Assembly: GCA_020848545.1 (NCBI GenBank)
Contig: JADLHZ010000036.1
Span: 1 to 64,000, forward strand
Length of the DNA stretch: 64,000 nt
Source of the DNA: Deltaproteobacteria bacterium
GTDB taxonomy: Bacteria; Myxococcota; JADLHZ01
Direction of reading: 5' to 3'
The notes under the pieces were generated by a model that saw only the letters and a program-made list of their open reading frames with translations, was not told where the DNA came from and searched no databases. Both the position numbers and the translations under genes were made by a program. The first letter of the stretch is position 1, and each line of letters begins with the position of its first letter. Shown piece by piece: positions 31,397 to 40,218 of this stretch.

Positions 31397-34300
31397 CTAC
31401 GGCGCGATGTACTCTGCGACGCCGGTCATGGCGTTTTCGTTGAACAAGAAGATCAGCGAGTTGCGCGTGTCGCTGTAGGCCATGGTGTAGCCACCGCAGC
31501 GCATCCCTGGCGGTAAGGGCAAGACGGTGTCCGTCGCGGCCTGAACGCTGTACTTGCGAAGCTTGTAGCTCGCCGAGCAGTAGTAGACCGCCTCGCTCGC
31601 GCCGCTGCCGTGGTGCGCAATGCCGCCGCCTGGGGTCTCGGCGAGCAGCGTGACGATCTGCGCGTTGCCGCCGATCGGCAGCGAGACGAGCTCGTTCTTG
31701 TACACCCCGGCGAAGAGCCAACGGTTGTTGCCGGCGTCCCACTGCGCGGGGAGCAGGCCGCCTTGGGTCGGCACTCCGATCGTGCACGACGCCGTCGGGA
31801 TCGTGTTGTTCCTGGGACAGAAATACTCCGGCGTGGCTGGCGGAATGTACAGAGGCACCGTGCTGCCGTCGCCTGCGACGTGCGACTGCGTGTACGGCGG
31901 CGCCAGCGTGTAGTGCTTCATGTAGGCCATCGTGGCGTTGCCGTTGAGGCGCGAGCCCCAGCCGAGGAAGCCGGTCGCGTCGAAGCCCATGATGAAGAAG
32001 TTGTTCACGTTGACGTTGGCGATCGGCATCGTATCCGCCGCGTCGATCAGCGTGCCGCCGTTGCCGCCGATGTACGCCCATTGCCCGAGCGTGCGATCGA
32101 GCCTCCAGATGTTGATGTTCGAGCCGTTCGGGGCCGCGTAGAACGCGTCGCCGTTCGCTTCGTTGATCGCCATGTAGTTCGGGTAGTACGGCTGGCGGTA
32201 GATGCCGGACTGCGTCGCCGGGATCGTCGTGTTGATGATCGTGTTGGCGCCGTTCCCTGCGACGAGCGCGATGTCGTCGCCCGGCTTGAACTCGCGCAGG
32301 TTGCGGTTGCCGTCGTCGTACACGAGCACGCGCAGCGGTGGATCGTTGCGGATGTGGACGCTGAGCGGCGAGTGAAAGCGGGCTCTCAGCGCGCGGCCAC
32401 CGTCGCCGAAGTCCGCGTACTTGCCGGCGATGGTGTAGACCTTGTCGTCGTCCTTGTTGACCGTGCGGATGACGGCGCCACGGTCGCTGCCTTCGACGAA
32501 GTAGACGTCGCCGTTTTGCGTGACGAAGTAGTCGAGCAGGTTCATGTTGCAGGTCTGCCAGGGCGTGCCGTCGGCGCAGCGGCCGGGCGTGCCCGTGCCG
32601 AGCACGAGGGTGTTGTCGCTCGTCCGGCGCACCTGATCGTACGACGAGATCGTGTACGATTTGCCGTCGAGCGCGGTGAAGTTGCCGCCGCGATCATAGG
32701 GAAAGCCCGTGGCGCCGCCGGTGAGCTGCGTCGCGCCGGTGATGGGATCGTGAGCGGACGTGTCGAAGTACGGCACGGCGACCGGGCAATAGAACGAGTC
32801 CCAGAACTTCGTGCGCGACGAGTCCAACAGGTCAAACTCGAGGCCGAAGCCAAAGCCCCAGCAGCTCGCGAAGTCGACGCCGGGATAGTTGATCGAGCCG
32901 ACGCTCGTGTTCGTCGGCTTGAGGCTCGTGACGAGGCCGGTCGTCGGCGAATAGATGCGAAGGCGCGAGTTGTCCGCGAGCTTGCCGCCGCCGCTATAGA
33001 CGTCCGACTCGAAGTACACGTCGCCGTTCGGCGCCGCATAGAACGTCGGAAACTTCGGGATGTTGTGGCGGGTGGCGATGGCGACATTCAGCGGATCGAC
33101 ACCGTCCGCCGAAGACAGCCCGCCCCCGATGTAGAGATCGATCTGTTGCGTCGCGTGGTTCAAGCGGCGAATCTGTCCGGGGCTGCCGTCTTCTTCGTCC
33201 CAAATGAGAATGTTGCCGTCGTAGTCCGCGATGATGCCGGACCAGCTCCCGAGCGTCGCCGCGGTAGCGGGACCGCCGTTGCCGGTGATGCCGCTCGGGC
33301 CGATCGGAATCAGCGGCGACAAGATGCCGGTCGCCGGATCGATCTTCAGAAGCCCGCGCACGCTGTCGCTGAAGTAGATGACCCCGTCCGGCATCACGAC
33401 GAGCGAGTGCATGGCGCGGCCGCTGTAGAAGCTGTCGCCGACGAACAACTGCGCTGACTGCACCGAGGCGCCGCTGCCGGGCTCGACGTCGCCGGCGAGG
33501 ATGTTCACCGTCCCGCCGACGTTGAGCGGCTGCATCTGCGCGAAGGTCACCATGCCGTTCGTGTTCGTCGCAGCGAGGCGCAGCTTCACGTAGGTCGACG
33601 CCACGGTGTTCGTCCACTTGTAGCAGCCGCTGAACTTCGCGGTCGTCGTGCACCCGGCCGGTGCGGCGGCGTCGTTATCGCCGTTCGCCAGCGCGCTCGC
33701 GACCGTGGTCCAAGTGAGGTTGTCGGTGGTCGCCTGCAACGCGATCGGCCCTGCGCCGAAGGTTTGTCCGGGCGCGATGGTCCACTTGACGTAGACCGCG
33801 CTCGCGAGCGGCGCGGTGAGATCGCTCGGGGTGAGCTCGTTCGGCGGCTCGGGCGCGCCGTCGCTCGCGGCGTTGCTCACGTCGACGAAGAGCGCTGGCA
33901 CACCCGGCTGGTACTTGACGGTCTGACGGTCCGTGCCGAGCACGCCGCTGTTGCTCGAGATGTTGCCCGCGGCGTCGTGCACCCACACGTACACGCTGTA
34001 GGTCACCGCGGTGTAGCCGACGCGATAGTAGTAGTCGGTCACCGTGATGCTCGGCGCCGGCGTCACGCCAGGGCTCGGGCCGTTCAGCGGCAGCCAGCAC
34101 GCGTCGGCGAGGTTCGGCGCCGTGCCGTTCGTCTTCAAGCAGAAGTGCGTGAGGTTCGTCGTGGCGTCGCCGGCTTGGAAGCTGACCGCGACGTTGTTGT
34201 TCGCCGTCGTCAGGTTCGAGCCGCCATTGATCGTCATCTGCCCGGGCGTGATGAGCGGCGTGCTGATGTCGATCGCGAAGACCGCGGGCGAGCTCACCGT

Positions 34301-35830
34301 CACCGCGTTGCCGAAGGGGTCGGTCGCGGTCAGGTGAATGCGGGCGTTCGTGTTGTTGAGGCTCGGCGGGGTCCAGGCGTAGGTGCCGCTGTTCGCGATC
34401 GGTCCCGCGATGGTCGTCGGCATGCCGCCGTTCAAGGAATAAGCGAGCGATACAGTAACGGCGTGCGAGTCTGTCGCGCTCCATTGGATGGGCGTGCTCA
34501 CGCCGCCGCGCACGCTCTCACCGCCCGTGAAGGTGAGCAGCGTGACGACGGGTGGCGCGCCGTCGATCGCGAAGTCGGCCGAGGACGCGGCCATCGCCGT
34601 GTTGCCGACGGCGTCCGTCGCGCTGGCGCGCACGCGGCACGTTCCGAGATCGATGTCCGGCGTCGTCCAAGCGTAGCCAGTGCCGCCGAGTGGGCCGGCG
34701 AACGGAGCGTAGGACGCGCCGCTGTCGGTCGAGAGCTCGAGCACGACAGGCATCGCGCCGAGGTGGGTATCGCTCACCGTCCACGTCACGCTCGTGAGGG
34801 CCGCGCCGCCGATGGCTTCGCCGCCAACCGGCGCCGTCAACGCGAGCGCCGGGATGGTTCCGTCGATCGCGAAGTCTGCGCTCTCGGCGCTCGCGCTGTG
34901 GCCCACGAGATCGGTGGCGGTGGCCCGCACACGGCAAGCACCGGCGGCGAGGCTCGGCGTGGTCCAGGCATAGGCGCCGAGGTTCGCGATCGCGCTCTCG
35001 ATCGGCGTGAAGATCTGGCCAGCGTCGCACGAGAACGAGAGCGCGATCGGCGTCGCTCCGAAGAACGCGTCGCTCGCTGTCCAGACGATGCTCAGCGGCG
35101 CCGACGCGCCGTAGAACGCCGCCCGGGGAGTCACGGTGATGACCGGCGGCGTGGCGTCGACGTCGAAGGCGTTGCTCGTCGCGAACGCGACATTGCCGAC
35201 GCTGTCGATGCAGCGGCAGACGACCGTCGCAGCGAGCGTGTCCTCGATCGGCAGCGTGACCGCGCTCGCGCTGCCCCAGATCTCCGGAAAACCCGGCGCG
35301 GCGAAGCGGCATTCGCGGGTGACGACGTCCGGATCCGTGCAGCGCAAGACGACCGGGAGCGCCTGGCTGCCCGCGACGAGCGCCGGCACGGCGTCGATCG
35401 ACGTCTCGGGCAACGCGCCGTCGACGACGAAGGCGTTGCTGTCGACGATGAGCACCTCGTCCGTCGTGAGCACCGCGCGCAGGCGTACCTTGGCGTTCTC
35501 GAAGCGGCCTTGCGGAAACGCGAGCTCGGCGACGCTTGCGTTCGCGTCGAGCAGCACGTCTTCGAAGGCGTCGTCATAGTACAGCGTCGCGTTCAATTGC
35601 TTCAACGCCGAGCGTGGGCGCATCTCGAACGCAATGGTGAGCGCCGCGGCGCTCGGGGACGGGATCGGGAAGATCTCGAGGTAGGGGCTCCCGGTCTGCC
35701 CGCCGCCCGCGTTGCTCGAGTAGCTCGGCTTTTCGTCGCCGGAGACGTAGACCAGGCCGCGCAGGGCCACGCGTTGAATGCATCCGGTGAGGGCGGCGGC
35801 GACAGCGAAGCAGAGCCCGAGGCGGCGCAT
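31397..35830 (-). CDS. Giant lipoprotein with Ig-like repeats and NHL/beta-propeller region, 1,477 aa
   Basis: The lipobox LTGC gives a lipidated Cys near residue 17. Residues about 40-200 are unassigned. At least three repeated Ig-like units of about 100 residues follow to about 520, each with a pattern like YAWTTPSLAAGACRVRATAT and ending in FAID. A domain with CYKWTN-type strands comes next. The C-terminal 700 residues are blade-like repeats with NHL character (LVVMPDGVIYFSDSVRGLLK, IIADYDGNILIWDEEDG, VYTIAGKYADFGDGGRALRA). It is most likely a surface protein involved in adhesion or recognition. No catalytic motif was recognised. Confidence 0.8.
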   Translation of the reverse strand: MRRLGLCFAVAAALTGCIQRVALRGLVYVSGDEKPSYSSNAGGGQTGSPYLEIFPIPSPSAAALTIAFEMRPRSALKQLNATLYYDDAFEDVLLDANASVAELAFPQGRFENAKVRLRAVLTTDEVLIVDSNAFVVDGALPETSIDAVPALVAGSQALPVVLRCTDPDVVTRECRFAAPGFPEIWGSASAVTLPIEDTLAATVVCRCIDSVGNVAFATSNAFDVDATPPVITVTPRAAFYGASAPLSIVWTASDAFFGATPIALSFSCDAGQIFTPIESAIANLGAYAWTTPSLAAGACRVRATATDLVGHSASAESADFAIDGTIPALALTAPVGGEAIGGAALTSVTWTVSDTHLGAMPVVLELSTDSGASYAPFAGPLGGTGYAWTTPDIDLGTCRVRASATDAVGNTAMAASSADFAIDGAPPVVTLLTFTGGESVRGGVSTPIQWSATDSHAVTVSLAYSLNGGMPTTIAGPIANSGTYAWTPPSLNNTNARIHLTATDPFGNAVTVSSPAVFAIDISTPLITPGQMTINGGSNLTTANNNVAVSFQAGDATTNLTHFCLKTNGTAPNLADACWLPLNGPSPGVTPAPSITVTDYYYRVGYTAVTYSVYVWVHDAAGNISSNSGVLGTDRQTVKYQPGVPALFVDVSNAASDGAPEPPNELTPSDLTAPLASAVYVKWTIAPGQTFGAGPIALQATTDNLTWTTVASALANGDNDAAAPAGCTTTAKFSGCYKWTNTVASTYVKLRLAATNTNGMVTFAQMQPLNVGGTVNILAGDVEPGSGASVQSAQLFVGDSFYSGRAMHSLVVMPDGVIYFSDSVRGLLKIDPATGILSPLIPIGPSGITGNGGPATAATLGSWSGIIADYDGNILIWDEEDGSPGQIRRLNHATQQIDLYIGGGLSSADGVDPLNVAIATRHNIPKFPTFYAAPNGDVYFESDVYSGGGKLADNSRLRIYSPTTGLVTSLKPTNTSVGSINYPGVDFASCWGFGFGLEFDLLDSSRTKFWDSFYCPVAVPYFDTSAHDPITGATQLTGGATGFPYDRGGNFTALDGKSYTISSYDQVRRTSDNTLVLGTGTPGRCADGTPWQTCNMNLLDYFVTQNGDVYFVEGSDRGAVIRTVNKDDDKVYTIAGKYADFGDGGRALRARFHSPLSVHIRNDPPLRVLVYDDGNRNLREFKPGDDIALVAGNGANTIINTTIPATQSGIYRQPYYPNYMAINEANGDAFYAAPNGSNINIWRLDRTLGQWAYIGGNGGTLIDAADTMPIANVNVNNFFIMGFDATGFLGWGSRLNGNATMAYMKHYTLAPPYTQSHVAGDGSTVPLYIPPATPEYFCPRNNTIPTASCTIGVPTQGGLLPAQWDAGNNRWLFAGVYKNELVSLPIGGNAQIVTLLAETPGGGIAHHGSGASEAVYYCSASYKLRKYSVQAATDTVLPLPPGMRCGGYTMAYSDTRNSLIFLFNENAMTGVAEYIAP

Positions 35831-35892
35831 GCTCGAATGTTACGCGATGGCGGGGGATGACGCTGCCTTGACTAGACCTTCCCGCTTCCGCC

Positions 35893-36561
35893 ATGGCTGC
35901 GCACGCCATGATCTCCACCCTCGCTTTCATCGTCCTCCATGCCGCCGCCGCTGCTGAACCTTCCGACAAACCGCTGCAGCAAAAGTTCGACCTCGCCGTG
36001 GCGCTCGCCGGCTCGCCGGCCGAGAAAGCCAAGGGCGATCTCTACGCCACGCTGCACACCTCGATGGGCGACATCATCATCAAGCTCTTCGAGAAGCAGG
36101 CGCCGAACACCGTCGCCAACTTCGTCGGGCTCGCCCGCGGCACCAAAGAATGGCGTGAGCCCGACAGCGGCAAGTGGGTGAAGAAGCCCCTGTATAAAGG
36201 AGCGCTCTGCCACCGGGTCATCCCGAACTTCATGATCCAGTGCGGCGACCCGTCGGGCACCGGCCGCGGCGGCCCGGGCTACACCTTCGCCGACGAGTTC
36301 GATCCGAGCTTGAAGCACGACCGGCCGGGCATGCTGTCGATGGCGAACCGCGGCCCTGGCACGAACGGCTCGCAGTTCTTCGTGACCGAGGCGCCGGCGC
36401 CGCACTTGGACGGCCACCACGCGATCTTTGGCGAGGTGGTGAAGAACGTCGACCTCATCGCCAAGATCACGCGCGTCAAGACGGGCCCTGGCGATCGGCC
36501 GGAGGAGAACGTCGTCATCAAGTCCGTAGACGTCTACCGGCAGGAGAAGCAGCCGAAGTGA
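35893..36561 (+). CDS. Peptidyl-prolyl cis-trans isomerase, cyclophilin type
   Basis: 222 aa. A hydrophobic N-terminus (MISTLAFIVLHAAAAA) suggests export. The cyclophilin core is clear: HTSMGDIIIKLFEKQAPNTV, CHRVIPNFMIQCGDP, GPGYTFADEF, and MANRGPGTNGSQFFVTEAPA with the Gln/Phe of the active site. It catalyses prolyl isomerisation in protein folding, probably in the periplasm. ATG 35908 is an alternative start. It is the first gene of a run of overlapping genes through era and der to 44356. Confidence 0.9.
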   Translation: MAAHAMISTLAFIVLHAAAAAEPSDKPLQQKFDLAVALAGSPAEKAKGDLYATLHTSMGDIIIKLFEKQAPNTVANFVGLARGTKEWREPDSGKWVKKPLYKGALCHRVIPNFMIQCGDPSGTGRGGPGYTFADEFDPSLKHDRPGMLSMANRGPGTNGSQFFVTEAPAPHLDGHHAIFGEVVKNVDLIAKITRVKTGPGDRPEENVVIKSVDVYRQEKQPK

Positions 36562-37520
36562 GTGATGTGCACCGTTCGGGATACGTGGCGCTGGTCGGCC
36601 CGCCGAACGTGGGCAAGTCGACGCTGCTCAACCGCATCTTGGGCGAGAAGGTGTCGATCGTCTCGCCCAAGCCGCAGACGACGCGCGAGCGCATCCTGGG
36701 CATCATGCACACCGACGCGCTCGAGATGATCTTCGTCGACACGCCGGGGCTGCACGAAGCGTCGCCCAAGCGCGGCGCCGGGCTCAGCCGCTTCATGAAC
36801 CACGCGGCGCGCTCGGCGATGCGCGACGCCGACGTCGTGGCGCTCGTCATCGACATCAAAGAGAACGAAGGCTCAGGGCCGCCGAGCGCGCGCATCCAGC
36901 GGGCGTTCGCCGAGGTGGCGTCGTTGCCGCAGCCGAAGATCTTGCTGATCAACAAGATCGATCGGGTGCACAAGCCGCAGCTCCTGCCGTTTTTGTCGGC
37001 GGTGGCGCAGCTCGGCCACTTCGACGAGATCATCCCGATCAGCGCGAAGAGCGGCGACGGCGTCGACATCTTCTTGGCCGTGGCCGAGAAGCGCATGCCG
37101 GCCGGGCCGCGGCTCTTCGAAAGAGATCAGGTCACCGACGCTACCGAGCGCAAGGTGGCGAGCGAGCTCGTGCGCGAGCAAATCTTCTTACAGCTCGAAG
37201 AGGAGCTGCCCTACGCGTCGGCCGTCATCACCGAAAAGTTCGAGGAGACGACCACGAAGAAGGGTGAGCCGATCGTGAAGATCAGCGCGGCCATCGTCGT
37301 CGAGCGCGACTCGCAGAAGGGCATCGTCATCGGCAAGAAGGGCGCGCGCCTCAAGGAGATCGGCGAGAAGGCGCGCCATCAGATCGCGACGATGCTCGGC
37401 TGCAAGGTGCACCTCGAGCTCTTCGTGAAGGCGGTGCCGAACTGGAGCGAGCGCGAGGCGTCGCTGCGGGAGCTCGGCTACGACGAGAGCACGATCGAAT
37501 CGCCCGGGAGTGAGCCGTGA
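36558..37520 (+). CDS. era: GTPase Era
   Basis: 320 aa. The G1 motif is GPPNVGKS (14-21), G2 is the threonine region of TTRERI, G3 DTPGL, G4 NKID and G5 SAKSG. The C-terminal KH domain carries GKKGARLKEIGEKARHQIA and an LFVKAVPNWSE end. It binds the 3' end of 16S rRNA during small-subunit assembly. The GTG start overlaps the cyclophilin stop, and its stop overlaps the der start. Confidence 0.96.
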   Translation: MSDVHRSGYVALVGPPNVGKSTLLNRILGEKVSIVSPKPQTTRERILGIMHTDALEMIFVDTPGLHEASPKRGAGLSRFMNHAARSAMRDADVVALVIDIKENEGSGPPSARIQRAFAEVASLPQPKILLINKIDRVHKPQLLPFLSAVAQLGHFDEIIPISAKSGDGVDIFLAVAEKRMPAGPRLFERDQVTDATERKVASELVREQIFLQLEEELPYASAVITEKFEETTTKKGEPIVKISAAIVVERDSQKGIVIGKKGARLKEIGEKARHQIATMLGCKVHLELFVKAVPNWSEREASLRELGYDESTIESPGSEP

Positions 37521-39106
37521 TCGCCGAGGAAGAGCTTGACGAGGTCGAGGCGCTCGAGGCCGCGCCGCCGAAGCCGCTCGTGCGCCGCGCTGTCGTCGCG
37601 TTGGTCGGTCGCCCGAACGTCGGTAAGTCCACGCTCTTCAACCGGCTGATGCGGAAGAAGACGGCGATCGTCGAGGACATCCCGGGCGTCACGCGTGATC
37701 GCCACTACGGCGAGACCACGCTCGGGGAGCGGCCGATCTTGCTCATCGACACCGGCGGCTTCGAGCCGAAGACCGACGACGCGATGCTGCTCGCGATGCG
37801 CCAGCAGACCGAGCTCGCGATCGAAGAAGCCGAGGCGATCGTGCTCGTGACCGACGGCGCTCACGGCCTGCGCCCAGAAGACAAGGAGATCGCCCGGCGA
37901 CTCCGAAAGGCGAACAAGCCCTTCCTCGTCGCGGTGAACAAGATCGATCACGAGCAGCATGACGCGCAGGTGTTCGACTTTCATCAGCTCGGCTCCGAGC
38001 ACGTCATCGGCGTCAGCGCCGAGCACAACCGCGGCACCGAGGAGCTCATCCTTGCGATCCGAGCGCAGCTGCCCAAGGAGACGCCGGCCGTCGACCCCGG
38101 GCCGGATGTTCGTGCGAGCATCGCCGTCATCGGCCGGCCGAACGTGGGCAAGAGCTCCTTGTTGAATCGTCTCGTCGGCGAAGAGCGCCACTTGGCCACG
38201 CCGATCGCCGGCACCACGCGCGACAGCATCGACTCGTTCGTCGAGCGGCACGGCAAGCGCTACCGCTTCATCGACACGGCGGGCCTGCGGCGTAAAGCGA
38301 AGATCAGCGAGCGGCTCGAAGAGTTCATGGTGGTCAGCGCGCTGCGATCCTTGGAGGACGCCGACGTCGTCGTGTTGGTGCTCGACGCGACCGAGCCGTT
38401 CACCGATCAGGACGCGAAGATCGCGGCGCTCGCCCACGATCGCGGCAAGGGCATCGTGCTCGCGCTGAACAAGTGGGATCTGCCGCACGAGAAGCTGAAC
38501 GCGAAGAACCTGAAGGAAGAGATCGACTACACGCTGCCGTTTCTGAGCTACGCGCGCGTCATTTATATGTCGGTGAAGACGGGGCAGGGCGTCGACGGGC
38601 TCTTTCCGGCGATCGAGAGCACGATCGGCGAGCGGGAGAAGCGCATCACCACCGGCGAATTGAACCGCCTCGTCTCGCACCTCTATGAAGAGCACGAGCC
38701 GGCGTACGTGAGCGGCAAGCGCGGTAAGATCTACTTCGCCACGCAGGTCGCCATCAAGCCGCCGACCTTCGTGATGGCGGTGAACGATCCGGATCGCTTC
38801 AGCGACGAATACACGCGCTACCTGACGAACGCGCTCAGGAAGCACTACGGCTTCGAAGGCACGCCGATCGTCATTCGCTTCCGCCGCCGCCACAAGAGCG
38901 CCGACGAGAGCGCCGGCGCCGAGCGCAAGCAGTCGCAGCAGGATCGCGTGAAGGCGGCGAAGGCGGCGTTGAGGAAGGCGCACAAAGAACGCTCGGCCAC
39001 CTCGGGCAGCATCAAGCGCGAGCGTCCGGCCGGAAAAGGCGGCAGCGGCAAGAAGGGGCAAGGCCGGCACGCGCGGCAAGGGCCGAAGCAGAGGAGCAAG
39101 CGATGA
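37517..39106 (+). CDS. der: Ribosome-associated GTPase Der (EngA)
   Basis: 529 aa, longer than usual. Two G domains in tandem: GRPNVGKS at 31-38 with DTGGF and NKID, and GRPNVGKS at 206-213 with DTAGL and NKWD. A KH-like domain follows. The C-terminal 70 residues are a Lys/Arg/Gly-rich extension (KKGQGRHARQGPKQRSKR end), likely disordered and RNA-binding. It acts in 50S subunit maturation. GTG 37517 overlaps the era stop; it overlaps hisC by 4 bases. Confidence 0.96.
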   Translation: MIAEEELDEVEALEAAPPKPLVRRAVVALVGRPNVGKSTLFNRLMRKKTAIVEDIPGVTRDRHYGETTLGERPILLIDTGGFEPKTDDAMLLAMRQQTELAIEEAEAIVLVTDGAHGLRPEDKEIARRLRKANKPFLVAVNKIDHEQHDAQVFDFHQLGSEHVIGVSAEHNRGTEELILAIRAQLPKETPAVDPGPDVRASIAVIGRPNVGKSSLLNRLVGEERHLATPIAGTTRDSIDSFVERHGKRYRFIDTAGLRRKAKISERLEEFMVVSALRSLEDADVVVLVLDATEPFTDQDAKIAALAHDRGKGIVLALNKWDLPHEKLNAKNLKEEIDYTLPFLSYARVIYMSVKTGQGVDGLFPAIESTIGEREKRITTGELNRLVSHLYEEHEPAYVSGKRGKIYFATQVAIKPPTFVMAVNDPDRFSDEYTRYLTNALRKHYGFEGTPIVIRFRRRHKSADESAGAERKQSQQDRVKAAKAALRKAHKERSATSGSIKRERPAGKGGSGKKGQGRHARQGPKQRSKR

Positions 39107-40218
39107 GCCGATTTCAGATCGCACCGCAGGTGGCCGGGCTCGCGTCGTATCAGCCCGGAAAGCCGATCGAAGAAACAAAGCGCGAGCTCGGCCTCGACGA
39201 CGTCATCAAGCTCGCGTCGAACGAGAACCCGTTCGGGCCTTCGCCGAAGGCCACGGTCGCGATCGCCGAGGCGCTGTCCGAGCTGCACCGCTATCCGGAC
39301 GGCTCCGGCTTTCACTTGAAGCGCGCGCTCGTGCGGCACCTGGCAGCCCAAGGCCACACGAAGACGCCGGACGAGCTCGTGCTCGGCAACGGCTCGAACG
39401 AGATCTTGGTGTTCATGATGCGCGCGTTGGCGACGAGCGGCGCCAACATGGTGATCGGCTGGCCGTCGTTCGTCGTCTACCCGATCGCCGGGCAAGCCGC
39501 GGGCTTCGAAGTGCGGCGCGTGCCTTTGGTCGACTATCGCTACGACGTGCGCGCGCTCTTGGAGCACGTCGACGCGACGACGCGGCTCGTGGTCGTCGGC
39601 CACCCGAACAACCCGACCGGCACGTATATCCCGAAGCCGGACCTGCAGCGCTTGGCCGACGGCTTGCGCGACGACATCGTGCTCGTCGTCGACGAAGCGT
39701 ACTTCGAGTACGCCGACGCTCCCGACTACATGAGCGGGCTCGACCTCGAGCGGAAAAACGTCTTCGTCCTGCGCACCCTGTCGAAGGCGTACGGCCTCGC
39801 GGGGCTTCGCCTCGGCTACGGCATCGGCGACAAGGCGCTCGTCGGCTACTTGAACCGCGTGCGCGAGCCGTTCAACGTCAACGCGCTGGCCCTCGTCGGC
39901 GGCGCGGCGTCGCTCGACGATACGGCGCACGTCGAGCGATCGGTGCGCGAGAACGCCCGCGAGCGCGCGCGCGTCGGCAAGGCCATCGCCGAGCTGGGCT
40001 TCTTGGTCGTCGCCACGCAGGCGAACTTCGTGTTGGTCGACTTTCGCAAGCCGGCGATGCCGATCTACGACGCGCTCTTGAAGCAAGGCGTGATCACGCG
40101 CCCGATGAGCCCTTATGATCTGCACGAGCATTTGCGGATCAGCTTCGGCACCGCGGCGGAGAACGATCGCCTGCTGCGCGCGCTCGGCACGGTCGCGCTC
40201 GGAACGGTGCGCGCGTGA
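39103..40218 (+). CDS. hisC: Histidinol-phosphate aminotransferase
   Basis: 371 aa, class II PLP aminotransferase. LASNENPFGPSPKA at the N-terminus, GNGSNEILVFMMRAL, HPNNPTGTYI, VVDEAYFEYA and the PLP lysine Lys228 in TLSKAYGLAGLRLGYG are all present. It converts imidazole acetol phosphate to histidinol phosphate with glutamate. Next to aroA it may also transaminate aromatic precursors. It overlaps der and aroA-cmk by 4 bases on each side. Confidence 0.93.
   Translation: MSRFQIAPQVAGLASYQPGKPIEETKRELGLDDVIKLASNENPFGPSPKATVAIAEALSELHRYPDGSGFHLKRALVRHLAAQGHTKTPDELVLGNGSNEILVFMMRALATSGANMVIGWPSFVVYPIAGQAAGFEVRRVPLVDYRYDVRALLEHVDATTRLVVVGHPNNPTGTYIPKPDLQRLADGLRDDIVLVVDEAYFEYADAPDYMSGLDLERKNVFVLRTLSKAYGLAGLRLGYGIGDKALVGYLNRVREPFNVNALALVGGAASLDDTAHVERSVRENARERARVGKAIAELGFLVVATQANFVLVDFRKPAMPIYDALLKQGVITRPMSPYDLHEHLRISFGTAAENDRLLRALGTVALGTVRA

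Noticed and set aside
29943-32081. Leftward 712-codon open frame across the TPR gene, uppS and the giant lipoprotein
   Set aside because: The translation is low in hydrophobic periodicity and Arg/His-rich, and it overlaps three well-supported genes.
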